Source: JACQNR01 sp049515175 (GTDB taxonomy: Bacteria; Acidobacteriota; Terriglobia; UBA7540). Taken from it: 5,522 nucleotides of DNA. The translations under genes were made by a program, and so were the position numbers. A model generated the notes under the pieces. That model was not told where the DNA came from. It ran no database searches and saw only the letters and a list, made by a program, of their open reading frames with translations. Within the stretch, counting starts at the first letter, position 1. The number at the start of each line of letters is the position of its first letter. Shown here in pieces: positions 1 through 5,522 of the stretch. The DNA lies in NCBI GenBank assembly GCA_049515175.1, contig JBEKUI010000283.1, positions 1 through 5,522 on the forward strand, written 5' to 3'.

Positions 1-1872
1 CCCGACCTGACCGAGGGGGCCTTCTATCTGAACATCTGGCAGGCGCCCGAGGCCGTGGCGCGTTTTGCCAAAGTGCCCCTCTGGTCGGACGCACACTGGA
101 AGTTGCTGGAAGCTTATGCGCGCGACCTCGCCGCCCACGGCCAGGGATCGATCACGGCGACCGTCCTCCACGACCCGTGGCGCTCGGTATCAGGCAATGC
201 CTTTCCTTCCATGGTCCAATGGAGCTACCCGGGAGTTTGGGAACCGGAGAAGGAGGCGAAATTTAAGTTTGATTACGCCATCTTCGACCGTTACGTCGAA
301 CTCTTGCTGAGCGCGGGGATCAAGAGAAGCATCCATTGCTATTCGATGGTCAATGGACCGGGTGACACGCCAGACTGCGATATCGGGTATCTCGACACCG
401 AAAGCGGGCAGATGCGCATCCGTCACACGACGGTAGGCGACGCATCGTATCGGAAAGCCTGGGGCGATTTCCTTCCCGCCTTCGTCCAGCATCTCAAGAG
501 CAAGGGTTGGCTGGACCGGACCTACATGGGCTTTGATGAGAAGCCACAAGCCGTCATGAATTCGGTGGGGGAGGTCTTGCGCACCTACGCGCCGGAATTG
601 AAAGTCACTCTGGCGGGCGGGAATGCCAGTCAGCAGTCCGCCGAGGTCGGTGACCTGACGATCTATTACGATGATTTGGAGAAGCCCGAAGCCGTCCGGC
701 AACTGGTGGCGAAGCGCCGCGGCGTGGGTCCTACGACCTTCTATACCGCCTGCGCGCCGTACTCCCCCAACGTCTTCCTCTACTCACCGCATTGGGAAGC
801 GCGCATGTTGCCCTGGATTTCATGGCAGCACGGCCTGGCCGGCTACCTTCGCTGGGCCTACTGCACGTGGCCGGACAGCTTATGGACGCAGCCCCGCTTC
901 ACCTGGCACTCCGGCGACATGTATTTCGTCTACCCCGGCGCCAACGGGCCCATCGCCAGCACGCGCTGGGAATTGCTGCGCGAAGGAATCCAGGATTACG
1001 AAGCCCTCCGGATTTTGAAATCACAGCTCGCAGTGCTTGCGAAGCAACCCGCCAAAGCCCAGGAGGTCGCGCGCTTCGAAAAAGCGATGCACCAAGCCAT
1101 CGACCGGGCGGTCGAGCGAAATGACTGCGAAACCATGCCCGACCCTGCGGCCGCGCGCCAAACCGTCAACAGACTACTTGCGGAAGCAAAAGGTGGATCC
1201 ATGAGTACACCAAACCCCTATACCAGCGACGTAAAAATTCATTCCCGGTTTTCGCCGGAGGGCTTCACGCCCGACGGCAACCTCGAAAAGCCCATTTGGA
1301 AGAAGGCGGAATGGGTGCGCTTCAGCCACGACATGTCGGGACACCCGGAATACCCCGAGTCGGCGACCGAAGTCGCCAGCTTTTGGACGGCAAACTACGT
1401 CTATTTCGCCTTTCGTTGCAAATACACGACGTTGAATATTTATGAAGGCGAAGACGCCGCGAAGGAGCGCTGGGAATTGTGGAACCGCGACGTGGTAGAG
1501 GTGTTCATCAATCCCGAACCCGTACGAGTAAACCACTACTACGAATTCGAAGTCGCGCCCAACAACCAGTGGCTCGACCTCGAAATTGACAAGGACAAGG
1601 ACCCGTTCAACGACGCCCGCTGGGACGCGCACTTTGACCACTCGACGCGCGTCGATGAGAAGAACAAGGTGTGGACGTGCGAAATGAGGATTCCCACCCC
1701 GCCCATGGGTGTTCGCGAGATCAAGACGGGCTCGGAATGGCGAGGCAACTTCTTCCGCGCCGACGGGCCGGGCGACGACTCCAAACGGCGATTCCTCTGC
1801 TGGAGCACCATCCCGGAGGGCAGAACCTTCCACGCGCCGACGCGGTTCGGCATCATTCAGTTTGTGAAGTGA
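1..1872 (+). CDS. GH123/DUF4091-like glycoside hydrolase with C-terminal CBM9-like domain (5' partial)
   Basis: The frame is open from the first base, so the gene begins before the window; 623 residues are visible and the stop is TGA. The first ~380 residues look like the DUF4091 domain, now classed as the GH123 catalytic domain. The family's retaining beta-N-acetylgalactosaminidases use an adjacent Asp-Glu pair with neighbouring-group participation; here D179-E180 in the segment YMGFDEKP is the candidate pair. The conserved family end motif RWELLREGIQDYEALRIL lies at about 322-339. A short Gly/Ser linker leads to residues ~401-623, which resemble a DOMON-type CBM9-like module: ASFWTANYVYFAF, then WNRDVVEVFINP (D497, E500), then the terminal FHAPTRFGIIQF. 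The protein likely binds and cleaves an exogenous glycan outside the cytoplasm, but any signal peptide is off-window. The exact substrate is unknown, since many DUF4091 proteins are uncharacterised. An ATG with a ribosome-binding-like AAAAGG at 1201 could start the CBM9 part separately. Confidence 0.85.
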   Translation, partial: PDLTEGAFYLNIWQAPEAVARFAKVPLWSDAHWKLLEAYARDLAAHGQGSITATVLHDPWRSVSGNAFPSMVQWSYPGVWEPEKEAKFKFDYAIFDRYVELLLSAGIKRSIHCYSMVNGPGDTPDCDIGYLDTESGQMRIRHTTVGDASYRKAWGDFLPAFVQHLKSKGWLDRTYMGFDEKPQAVMNSVGEVLRTYAPELKVTLAGGNASQQSAEVGDLTIYYDDLEKPEAVRQLVAKRRGVGPTTFYTACAPYSPNVFLYSPHWEARMLPWISWQHGLAGYLRWAYCTWPDSLWTQPRFTWHSGDMYFVYPGANGPIASTRWELLREGIQDYEALRILKSQLAVLAKQPAKAQEVARFEKAMHQAIDRAVERNDCETMPDPAAARQTVNRLLAEAKGGSMSTPNPYTSDVKIHSRFSPEGFTPDGNLEKPIWKKAEWVRFSHDMSGHPEYPESATEVASFWTANYVYFAFRCKYTTLNIYEGEDAAKERWELWNRDVVEVFINPEPVRVNHYYEFEVAPNNQWLDLEIDKDKDPFNDARWDAHFDHSTRVDEKNKVWTCEMRIPTPPMGVREIKTGSEWRGNFFRADGPGDDSKRRFLCWSTIPEGRTFHAPTRFGIIQFVK

Positions 1873-1896
1873 TAGGAAGAAGAAGATCGCGACGAA

Positions 1897-1939
1897 TGAC
1901 AGGTGAAGAGCCCTGGCTGGTCACTTGTCACTGTTTTTT
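1897..1939 (+). terminator. Rho-independent terminator of the hydrolase gene
   Basis: The arms TGACAGGTGA (1897-1906) and TCACTTGTCA (1921-1930) pair over 10 positions, one of them G-T. A 14-base loop contains a small AGC/GCT inner stem. CTG and then six T (1934-1939) follow. It starts 24 bases after the hydrolase stop. Read on the opposite strand there is no T-run after the stem, so it should serve the plus strand only. The 3' arm and T-run overlap the last codons of pheA. Confidence 0.72.
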
Positions 1940-2757
1940 CCGCTCTCGTAGCATCCGAGGACGCGGTGAAAATCCGTGAGCTCAGCCAGGTGGGCGAGTG
2001 CCCGCCGGCTGCGCTCCTCTTTCACGTTCCCCACAAAATCGAGATAGAAGAAGTATTCCCACGGCCGGCCGCGCAGCGGGCGCGATTCCAGCTTCGTCAG
2101 GTTGATGTCGCGCAGGGCAAAAGCGCTCAGGCAGCGGAACAACGAGCCCGGAATGTTTCGCGTGGAAAAAACGATGGAGACCTTGTCGGCGCGCGCCGAA
2201 ACTCGTGCCGTCCGCGACAGCAGCAGGAAGCGCGTGTAGTTCTCCTGATGGTCTTCAAGGTGAGTCTTGAGAATCCTGGCCTGATAGACGGCGGCCGCCA
2301 CCCGGCTGGCGATGGCCGCCGCGTCGCGCAGCCGCTTTTCAGCAAGCATCTTCACCGCCCCGGCGGTGTCGTAAAAGGGAACTTTTTCGATTGCGGGATG
2401 CTCGGCAAAGAAGCGGCCGCATTGTGCCAGCGCCACGGGATGGGAATAGACCTGGCGAACATTCTTCAGCGTTGTTCCCGGCAGGGCGATGAGGTTGTGG
2501 ACGATGCGGAGGCTGACTTCCCCGACGATATGAAGGTCGTGCTTCAGGAGAAGGTCGTAATTCTCATACACCGATCCCGCCAGAGTGTTTTCGATGGGCG
2601 CCAGGCAGAAGCGCGTCTTGCCGCGGACCACCGACTCGAAAATGGCCGCGAAGGTCTCGCAGGGCTGAACGCGGATTTTCCGCCCCAGCAGTTTGTGCGC
2701 GGCCTCCTCGCTGAACGAGCCCCTCTCACCCTGAAACGCCACTGTGGGGTAAGCCAT
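1921..2757 (-). CDS. pheA: Prephenate dehydratase with C-terminal ACT domain
   Basis: Converts prephenate to phenylpyruvate with loss of water and CO2, in phenylalanine biosynthesis in the cytoplasm. The 278-residue product has the length of monofunctional bacterial enzymes, with no chorismate mutase domain. Residues 3-180 are the dehydratase part: start FQGERGSFSEEAA (8-20), PIENTLAGSV (54-63), SHP (105-107), DTAGAV (130-135) and the catalytic TRF motif (T175-F177). Residues ~190-270 are an ACT domain with PGSLF (203-207) and ESRP (224-227), the sites of phenylalanine feedback inhibition in this family. The ATG at 2757 is chosen because homology begins at MAYPTVAFQG; AAGGAG at 2771-2776 lies 13 bases upstream, a rather long spacing. 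A longer frame reaches 2889, but the extra 44 residues are Arg/Pro-rich and would overlap the upstream regulator. The gene lies 41 bases after the TetR gene on the same strand and may be co-transcribed. It is convergent with the hydrolase gene. Confidence 0.93.
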   Translation of the reverse strand: MAYPTVAFQGERGSFSEEAAHKLLGRKIRVQPCETFAAIFESVVRGKTRFCLAPIENTLAGSVYENYDLLLKHDLHIVGEVSLRIVHNLIALPGTTLKNVRQVYSHPVALAQCGRFFAEHPAIEKVPFYDTAGAVKMLAEKRLRDAAAIASRVAAAVYQARILKTHLEDHQENYTRFLLLSRTARVSARADKVSIVFSTRNIPGSLFRCLSAFALRDINLTKLESRPLRGRPWEYFFYLDFVGNVKEERSRRALAHLAELTDFHRVLGCYESGKNSDK

Positions 2758-2798
2758 AAGCGAAGGATGTCTCCTTGGAAAAGTCCGGATTCGGGCGC

Positions 2799-3392
2799 CT
2801 AAGGAGTGCCGAGGAGGCCGCGGAGGAAGAAGTTGACGTAGCCTTCCGCCAGATCGTTCTGCTTGATGGGGCCCTCGGGGTCGAACCACTGGTAGAGCCA
2901 GTTCACCATACCGAGCAGGGCAAAAGCGGCGATGCGCGGCGAGCCGGCGGGTTGACCCGATTCCTGCTGCACCTGGCGGATTAGGCCCTCCAGGTAATCG
3001 ATGTACTGACGCTTGCGCAGGTTGATCTTTTTCCGCAATGCGCCCTTGAGCGAGCGGTTCTCGTGCAGGATGACGGTGATCTCCTGGTCGCGCGCGCGCA
3101 CGATCAGGTCAATGTGGCCGGTAATCGTGCGCCGGAGCTTCTCGCGGGGATCGGCGATGTCCTTCACCTTCTGCAGGACCGTCTCGTCGAGAATATCCAT
3201 GCCGTAATTCATGATCTCGAAGAGGAGTCGGTCCTTGCTGCCCACGTGGTGGTAAAGGCCGGCCTTGGTCAGCCCAACCGCCTCGGCGATGTCCTGCATC
3301 GACGCGCCGTCGTACCCCTTTTCATAGAAAACGCGCGCGGCAATGCGGCAAATCTCGCGGAGTTTCTGCCGGGATTCGTTGGTCTGCGCCAT
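2799..3392 (-). CDS. TetR/AcrR-family transcriptional regulator
   Basis: Probable ligand-responsive DNA-binding repressor of 197 residues, typical for the family. The N-terminal helix-turn-helix spans ~10-55: RIAARVFYEKGYDGASMQDIA, then a recognition region LTKAGLYHHVGSKDRLL (41-57), all close to the TetR consensus. The C-terminal ligand/dimer part ends with a NWLYQWFDPEGPI-like segment (164-176) and FFLRGL, resembling regulators of the KstR2/FadR-like acyl-CoA group; the ligand assignment is inference only. I chose ATG at 3392 because GGTGG lies about eight bases upstream. A GTG at 3404 would add four residues but has no visible ribosome-binding site. An imperfect palindrome just upstream could be its own operator. 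pheA follows after 41 bases, but nothing shows that this protein controls phenylalanine synthesis. Confidence 0.9.
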   Translation of the reverse strand: MAQTNESRQKLREICRIAARVFYEKGYDGASMQDIAEAVGLTKAGLYHHVGSKDRLLFEIMNYGMDILDETVLQKVKDIADPREKLRRTITGHIDLIVRARDQEITVILHENRSLKGALRKKINLRKRQYIDYLEGLIRQVQQESGQPAGSPRIAAFALLGMVNWLYQWFDPEGPIKQNDLAEGYVNFFLRGLLGTP

Positions 3393-3402
3393 GTCTGTGC
3401 CC

Positions 3403-3416
3403 ACCGTCTGGTCGGT
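3403..3416 (-). promoter_or_regulatory. Possible TetR operator (short palindrome)
   Basis: ACCG and CGGT half-sites separated by six bases lie 10 bases upstream of the chosen start of the TetR gene. TetR-family regulators often bind such palindromes to repress themselves. The match is only four base pairs per arm, so chance is quite possible. A weak TAGACT minus-10-like hexamer lies a little further upstream without a good minus-35. Confidence 0.22.
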
Positions 3417-3443
3417 TTGTCAGTCTACCACAACAAGCAAGCG

Positions 3444-3492
3444 GGCAATAGGCAGTCGGGAAGCAACTTAGGGCAGTCGCCAGTGGCAGAAT
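3444..3492. repeat. Degenerate heptad-phased repeat in TetR-tRNA spacer
   Basis: Read in sevens on the plus strand, the tract runs GGCAATA, GGCAGTC, GGGAAGC, AACTTAG, GGCAGTC, GCCAGTG, GCAGAAT. GGCAGTC recurs exactly 21 bases apart, and the neighbouring units keep the same phase with substitutions. It lies in the 148-base non-coding spacer 3405-3552, which otherwise shows only the putative regulator promoter region. It looks like a decayed short tandem repeat; no function is evident. Confidence 0.45.
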
Positions 3493-3552
3493 TGAGGACA
3501 ACGGGAACCAAGAAAAGGTACGGCACGTCTGGAAAATCTGGCATCGAAGAGA

Positions 3553-3639
3553 TGGTGCGGAAGGGGGGATTCGAACCCCCACGCTCTTGCGAGCGTCAGC
3601 CCCTCAAGCTGGTGCGTCTGCCAGTTCCGCCACTTCCGC
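3553..3639 (-). tRNA. tRNA-Leu (anticodon GAG), CCA encoded
   Basis: An 87-base cloverleaf reads on the minus strand. The acceptor GCGGAAG pairs with CTTCCGC, followed by discriminator A and an encoded CCA (3553-3555). The D stem is GCG/CGC around GAACTGGCAGA. The anticodon loop TTGAGGG gives GAG (complement at 3603-3605), reading CUC and CUU. The long class II variable arm GCTC-GCAA-GAGC is typical of leucine tRNAs. The T arm is five G-C pairs around TTCGAAT. The anticodon stem has one mismatch, C27-A43. It starts 78 bases after the secG stop on the same strand and no separate promoter is apparent, so it may be processed from a secG transcript. No clear T-run terminator follows it. Confidence 0.96.
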
Positions 3640-3650
3640 GTGGGGAGCGT

Positions 3651-3702
3651 TCAGCTATCAGCTTTCAGCGGGCGTCGTACCTGGCTGCGAGCTGAGGGCT
3701 GA
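3651..3702. repeat. Inverted repeat between secG and tRNA-Leu
   Basis: The arms TCAGCTATCAGCT (3651-3663) and AGCTGAGGGCTGA (3690-3702) pair at 11 of 13 positions, with a two-base internal loop and a 26-base apical loop. Each side is also heptad-phased: TCAGCTA, TCAGCTT, TCAGCGG on the left and GGCTGCG, AGCTGAG, GGCTGAC, CACTGAC (3683-3710) on the right. No T-run follows on either strand, so it is not a standard intrinsic terminator. It could be a processing stem between the secG mRNA and the tRNA, or a remnant of a small palindromic repeat element. Confidence 0.5.
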
Positions 3703-3717
3703 CCACTGACGGTTAAG

Positions 3718-4032
3718 CTACTTCGTCGCCGGGACCGCCGGGGCAGGCGCAGGCGCTGCCGGCGCCGACTTGGACGGAGAATTCTGGAGGACCGTTCCGC
3801 CGGAATGCTTCGTCGCCATGATGGACAGCGTAATCGACGTGGCCATGAAAATCGTGGCCAGCACCCAGGTGATTTTGGCCAGCGTCGTCACGGCGCCCCG
3901 CGGCCCGAATGCCGCCTGACTGGCACCGCCAAACGCCGCGGTGATATCCACGCCCTCGCCGCCCTGGATCAGCACCATCAGAATGAGCAAAGCGCTGACC
4001 AGAGTGTGAAGAAGCACCATTAGAGTTTCCAT
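3718..4032 (-). CDS. secG: Preprotein translocase subunit SecG
   Basis: Small inner-membrane subunit that assists SecYE and SecA in protein export. The product is 104 residues with the usual two membrane segments, about 3-23 and 51-72. LIQGGEG follows the first segment. The family loop GGASQAAFGPRGA (35-47) leads into LAKITWVLA. The C-terminal tail (from ~86) is low complexity, rich in Ala and Pro, and is variable in the family. The ATG at 4032 is preceded by AGAGG four bases upstream; an ATG four codons later (4020) is a possible alternative, and a TTG at 4056 is less likely. The start is 26 bases after the tpiA stop, so the two are very probably one transcription unit. tpiA followed by secG is a common bacterial order. 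Confidence 0.93.
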   Translation of the reverse strand: METLMVLLHTLVSALLILMVLIQGGEGVDITAAFGGASQAAFGPRGAVTTLAKITWVLATIFMATSITLSIMATKHSGGTVLQNSPSKSAPAAPAPAPAVPATK

Positions 4033-4058
4033 CCAACCTCTTTCGCCAAGCGTCAAAC

Positions 4059-4811
4059 CTACGAAAAATTGACGAGCGCAACAAACGAATCCACTTTCAA
4101 GCTCGCCCCGCCGACCAGCGCCCCGTCAATCTCTTCCTGAGCCATCAGGCCGCCCACGTTGTCAGGCTTGACGCTGCCGCCGTAAAGAATGCGCAGCGCC
4201 GATGCAACTCCCTCGCCGAACTGCTGGCGAACCAGCTCTCGGATGAAGCGATGGCTTTCCGCCGCCATCTCCGGAGTCGCCGTCCGGCCCGTGCCAATGG
4301 CCCAAACAGGCTCGTAAGCTACGATGATACGGGAAAAGTCCTGGGGGGTCAACCCGGCGAACCCGCCGCGGAACTGCCGCTCGAGCACTACCTGGGTCTT
4401 CCCGGCCTCGCGCTCGGCGAGCGTTTCGCCCACGCAGATGATGGGAATCAGGCCAGCGGCGAGCGAGGTCTTCACCTTCCGGTTCACCTGCTCGTCGGTC
4501 TCGCCGCAGTTCTGGCGGCGCTCGGAGTGGCCGATGATCACGTGCGTGCAGCCCGCCTCGACCAGCATCCCCGGCGCGATGTCGCCGGTGTGGGCGCCGT
4601 CCTTGTCCCAATGGACGTTTTGGGCAGCGACGGCGATGTTGCTCCCCTTTACGGCCTGCGCCACCGCACGCAGCGCCGTGAAAGGCGGGCTTACGACCAC
4701 CTCACAGTGGCTCGCATCCGCCACCAGCGGCTTAAGCCTCGTCACGAAATCCACCGCCTCGGCAATGGTCTTGTACATTTTCCAATTTCCCGCAATTACT
4801 GGTTTTCTCAT
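4059..4811 (-). CDS. tpiA: Triosephosphate isomerase
   Basis: Interconverts dihydroxyacetone phosphate and glyceraldehyde 3-phosphate in glycolysis and gluconeogenesis; cytoplasmic, normally a dimer. The 250-residue product is the standard length. The full active site is present: N9 and K11 in AGNWKMYK, the electrophilic H95 in IIGHSERR, and catalytic base E167 in AYEPVWAIGTG, followed by the flexible phosphate-gripping loop up to T177. The phosphate-binding YGGSVKPDN (210-218) and ALVGGASL (231-238) close the barrel. The ATG at 4811 is chosen because the family begins MRKPVIAGNWKM and because AAAAGGA sits nine bases upstream; a frame extension to 4856 has no homology. It lies 154 bases after pgk on the same strand and 26 bases before secG. 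Confidence 0.97.
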   Translation of the reverse strand: MRKPVIAGNWKMYKTIAEAVDFVTRLKPLVADASHCEVVVSPPFTALRAVAQAVKGSNIAVAAQNVHWDKDGAHTGDIAPGMLVEAGCTHVIIGHSERRQNCGETDEQVNRKVKTSLAAGLIPIICVGETLAEREAGKTQVVLERQFRGGFAGLTPQDFSRIIVAYEPVWAIGTGRTATPEMAAESHRFIRELVRQQFGEGVASALRILYGGSVKPDNVGGLMAQEEIDGALVGGASLKVDSFVALVNFS

Positions 4812-4920
4812 GATGTGGAGTCCTTTTGGCAAAAGTAAGCACAAGTGAGTCAGCAACCCGTGGTAGGCGTTGCTCGCATACGAAAGATGATGCCTAGCTC
4901 AACCGAAGGTGGGCTCGGCC

Positions 4921-4946
4921 GGGCGTCTCCCCTCTAGAGTACGCCC
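4921..4946 (-). other. Possible stem-loop in the pgk-tpiA spacer
   Basis: On the minus strand GGGCGT, a bulged A, then CTC pairs with GAG and ACGCCC around a seven-base loop, giving nine pairs. It starts 19 bases after the pgk stop. No T-run follows, so it is not a typical terminator; it could slow decay or mark a processing point between pgk and tpiA. The rest of the 154-base spacer (4812-4965) holds the tpiA ribosome-binding site (4821-4827) and at most a weak promoter-like TTGAGC with TATGCG 16 bases on. Confidence 0.35.
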
Positions 4947-4965
4947 CCTCTTTCATGCTGACTTC

Positions 4966-5522
4966 CTACTTTTCCGTCAGCGCCGCCACACCCGGAAGCG
5001 TCAATCCCGACAGGAACTCGAGCGAGGCGCCGCCGCCGGTTGAGATGTGGCTGATCTTCGCTTCCACACCAGCCTTGTTCACCGCTGCGACGGAGTCACC
5101 TCCCCCTACGATGGAGACGGCAGACGAAGCCGCCACGGCGCGCGCGATGTCCATCGTCCCCTGTGCGAACTGGTCGATTTCGAACACACCCATGGGGCCG
5201 TTCCAAACGATGGTTTTGGCTTTGGCGATTTCCGCCGCGTAGGCGGCGCGCGTGGCCGGGCCGATGTCCAAACCCATTCGGTTGGCGGGAATCGCCGCGG
5301 CGTTTACCGTTTCCGCCACCGCCGAGGCGTCCAACTTCTCCGCTACGACGTGGTCCGAGGGCAGCCGGAGCGCCACGCCCATTTTCTGCGCGGAGGCAAT
5401 CAGCGCTTTGGCCAGTTCGAGCTTGTCATCCTCGGTCCTCGACAGCCCGACCGCCACGCCCTGAGCTTTCAAAAACGTGTAAGCCATGGCGCCGCCAATC
5501 AAAATGCTGTTGGCGAATTTGA
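4966..5522 (-). CDS. pgk: Phosphoglycerate kinase, C-terminal part (N-terminus beyond window)
   Basis: Transfers phosphate from 1,3-bisphosphoglycerate to ADP, the first ATP-forming step of lower glycolysis. The last 184 residues are visible, about half of the usual ~390-400. The frame runs off the right edge, so the TTG at 5502 is internal and not a start. The fragment covers the nucleotide-binding domain: LIGGAMAYTFLKA (7-19), IVWNGPMGVFE (104-114) whose Glu contacts the ribose of the nucleotide in this family, IVGGGDS (137-143) with D142, and the glycine-rich HISTGGGASLEFL (158-170), all intact. The substrate-binding N-terminal domain is outside the window. tpiA follows on the same strand after 154 bases, consistent with a glycolytic gene cluster; a gap gene upstream is common but cannot be seen here. 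Confidence 0.97.
   Translation of the reverse strand, partial: KFANSILIGGAMAYTFLKAQGVAVGLSRTEDDKLELAKALIASAQKMGVALRLPSDHVVAEKLDASAVAETVNAAAIPANRMGLDIGPATRAAYAAEIAKAKTIVWNGPMGVFEIDQFAQGTMDIARAVAASSAVSIVGGGDSVAAVNKAGVEAKISHISTGGGASLEFLSGLTLPGVAALTEK

Noticed and set aside
55..57. GTG as start of the hydrolase gene
   Set aside because: The same frame is open back to base 1 and the 18 preceding codons (FYLNIWQAPEAVA) fit the family, so the true start is outside the window.
1195..1200. GGATCC at the domain junction, considered as a cloning scar
   Set aside because: A single six-base site is expected by chance in a window of this size, and the surrounding sequence is continuous natural coding DNA.
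1174..1833. Minus-strand open frame of 219 codons inside the hydrolase gene
   Set aside because: It is antisense to the CBM9-like domain, with no domain or ribosome-binding site of its own.
1903..2802. Long plus-strand open frame of 299 codons across pheA
   Set aside because: It is exactly antisense to a gene with clear dehydratase and ACT motifs. Its own product is rich in Arg, Gln and Gly with no recognisable domain, as expected from GC-rich antisense DNA.
2758..2889. 44-residue N-terminal extension of pheA
   Set aside because: It is Arg/Pro-rich, without similarity to the family, and would overlap the end of the TetR gene.
3528..3545. CCAGA repeated around TTTT downstream of the tRNA, examined as a terminator
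   Set aside because: The two copies are direct, not inverted, so no stem forms, and there is no T-run in the right place.
3063..3695. Plus-strand open frame running across the TetR gene and the tRNA
   Set aside because: It is antisense to the regulator, and its end contains GGFEPP and RLPVPPLPR, the well-known false protein made by translating the complement of a leucine tRNA.
4251..4848. Two plus-strand open frames across tpiA
   Set aside because: Both are antisense shadows of a complete, motif-perfect triosephosphate isomerase.

Overview
The window looks like ordinary chromosomal DNA from a GC-rich bacterium. The proteins most resemble those of Acidobacteriota: the triosephosphate isomerase N-terminus, a SecG with an Ala/Pro tail, and a DUF4091 hydrolase with a CBM9-like domain. 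This is an impression from protein style, not a computed placement. There are five protein genes beside one another, a sixth that is cut by the window edge, and one tRNA. No transposase, phage gene, CRISPR array or defence gene was seen.

Layout. At 1-1872 (+) is the 3' part of a large secreted-type glycan-active protein: a GH123/DUF4091-like catalytic barrel followed by a CBM9-like beta-sandwich. It ends in a good intrinsic terminator (1897-1939), whose 3' arm and T-run lie inside the last codons of the convergent gene. That gene, pheA (prephenate dehydratase with an ACT domain, 1921-2757, -), sits 41 bases downstream of a TetR-family regulator (2799-3392, -). A spacer with degenerate 7-base periodic repeats follows (3405-3552).

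From the right edge leftward, all on the minus strand, runs a housekeeping cluster: the C-terminal half of pgk (4966-5522), tpiA (4059-4811), secG (3718-4032) and tRNA-Leu(GAG) with an encoded CCA end (3553-3639). Pgk and TpiA are the lower-glycolysis pair. SecG is a subunit of the SecYEG translocon and often follows tpiA in bacteria. The tRNA probably shares the secG transcript, because no separate promoter is evident.

No stretch longer than 300 bases lacks a gene. I did not find a convincing new biological system. The points most worth checking are the possible internal translation start at the hydrolase/CBM9 junction, the heptad-phased repeats in intergenic spacers, and the secG-tRNA-Leu(GAG) adjacency, which is also known from Escherichia coli.
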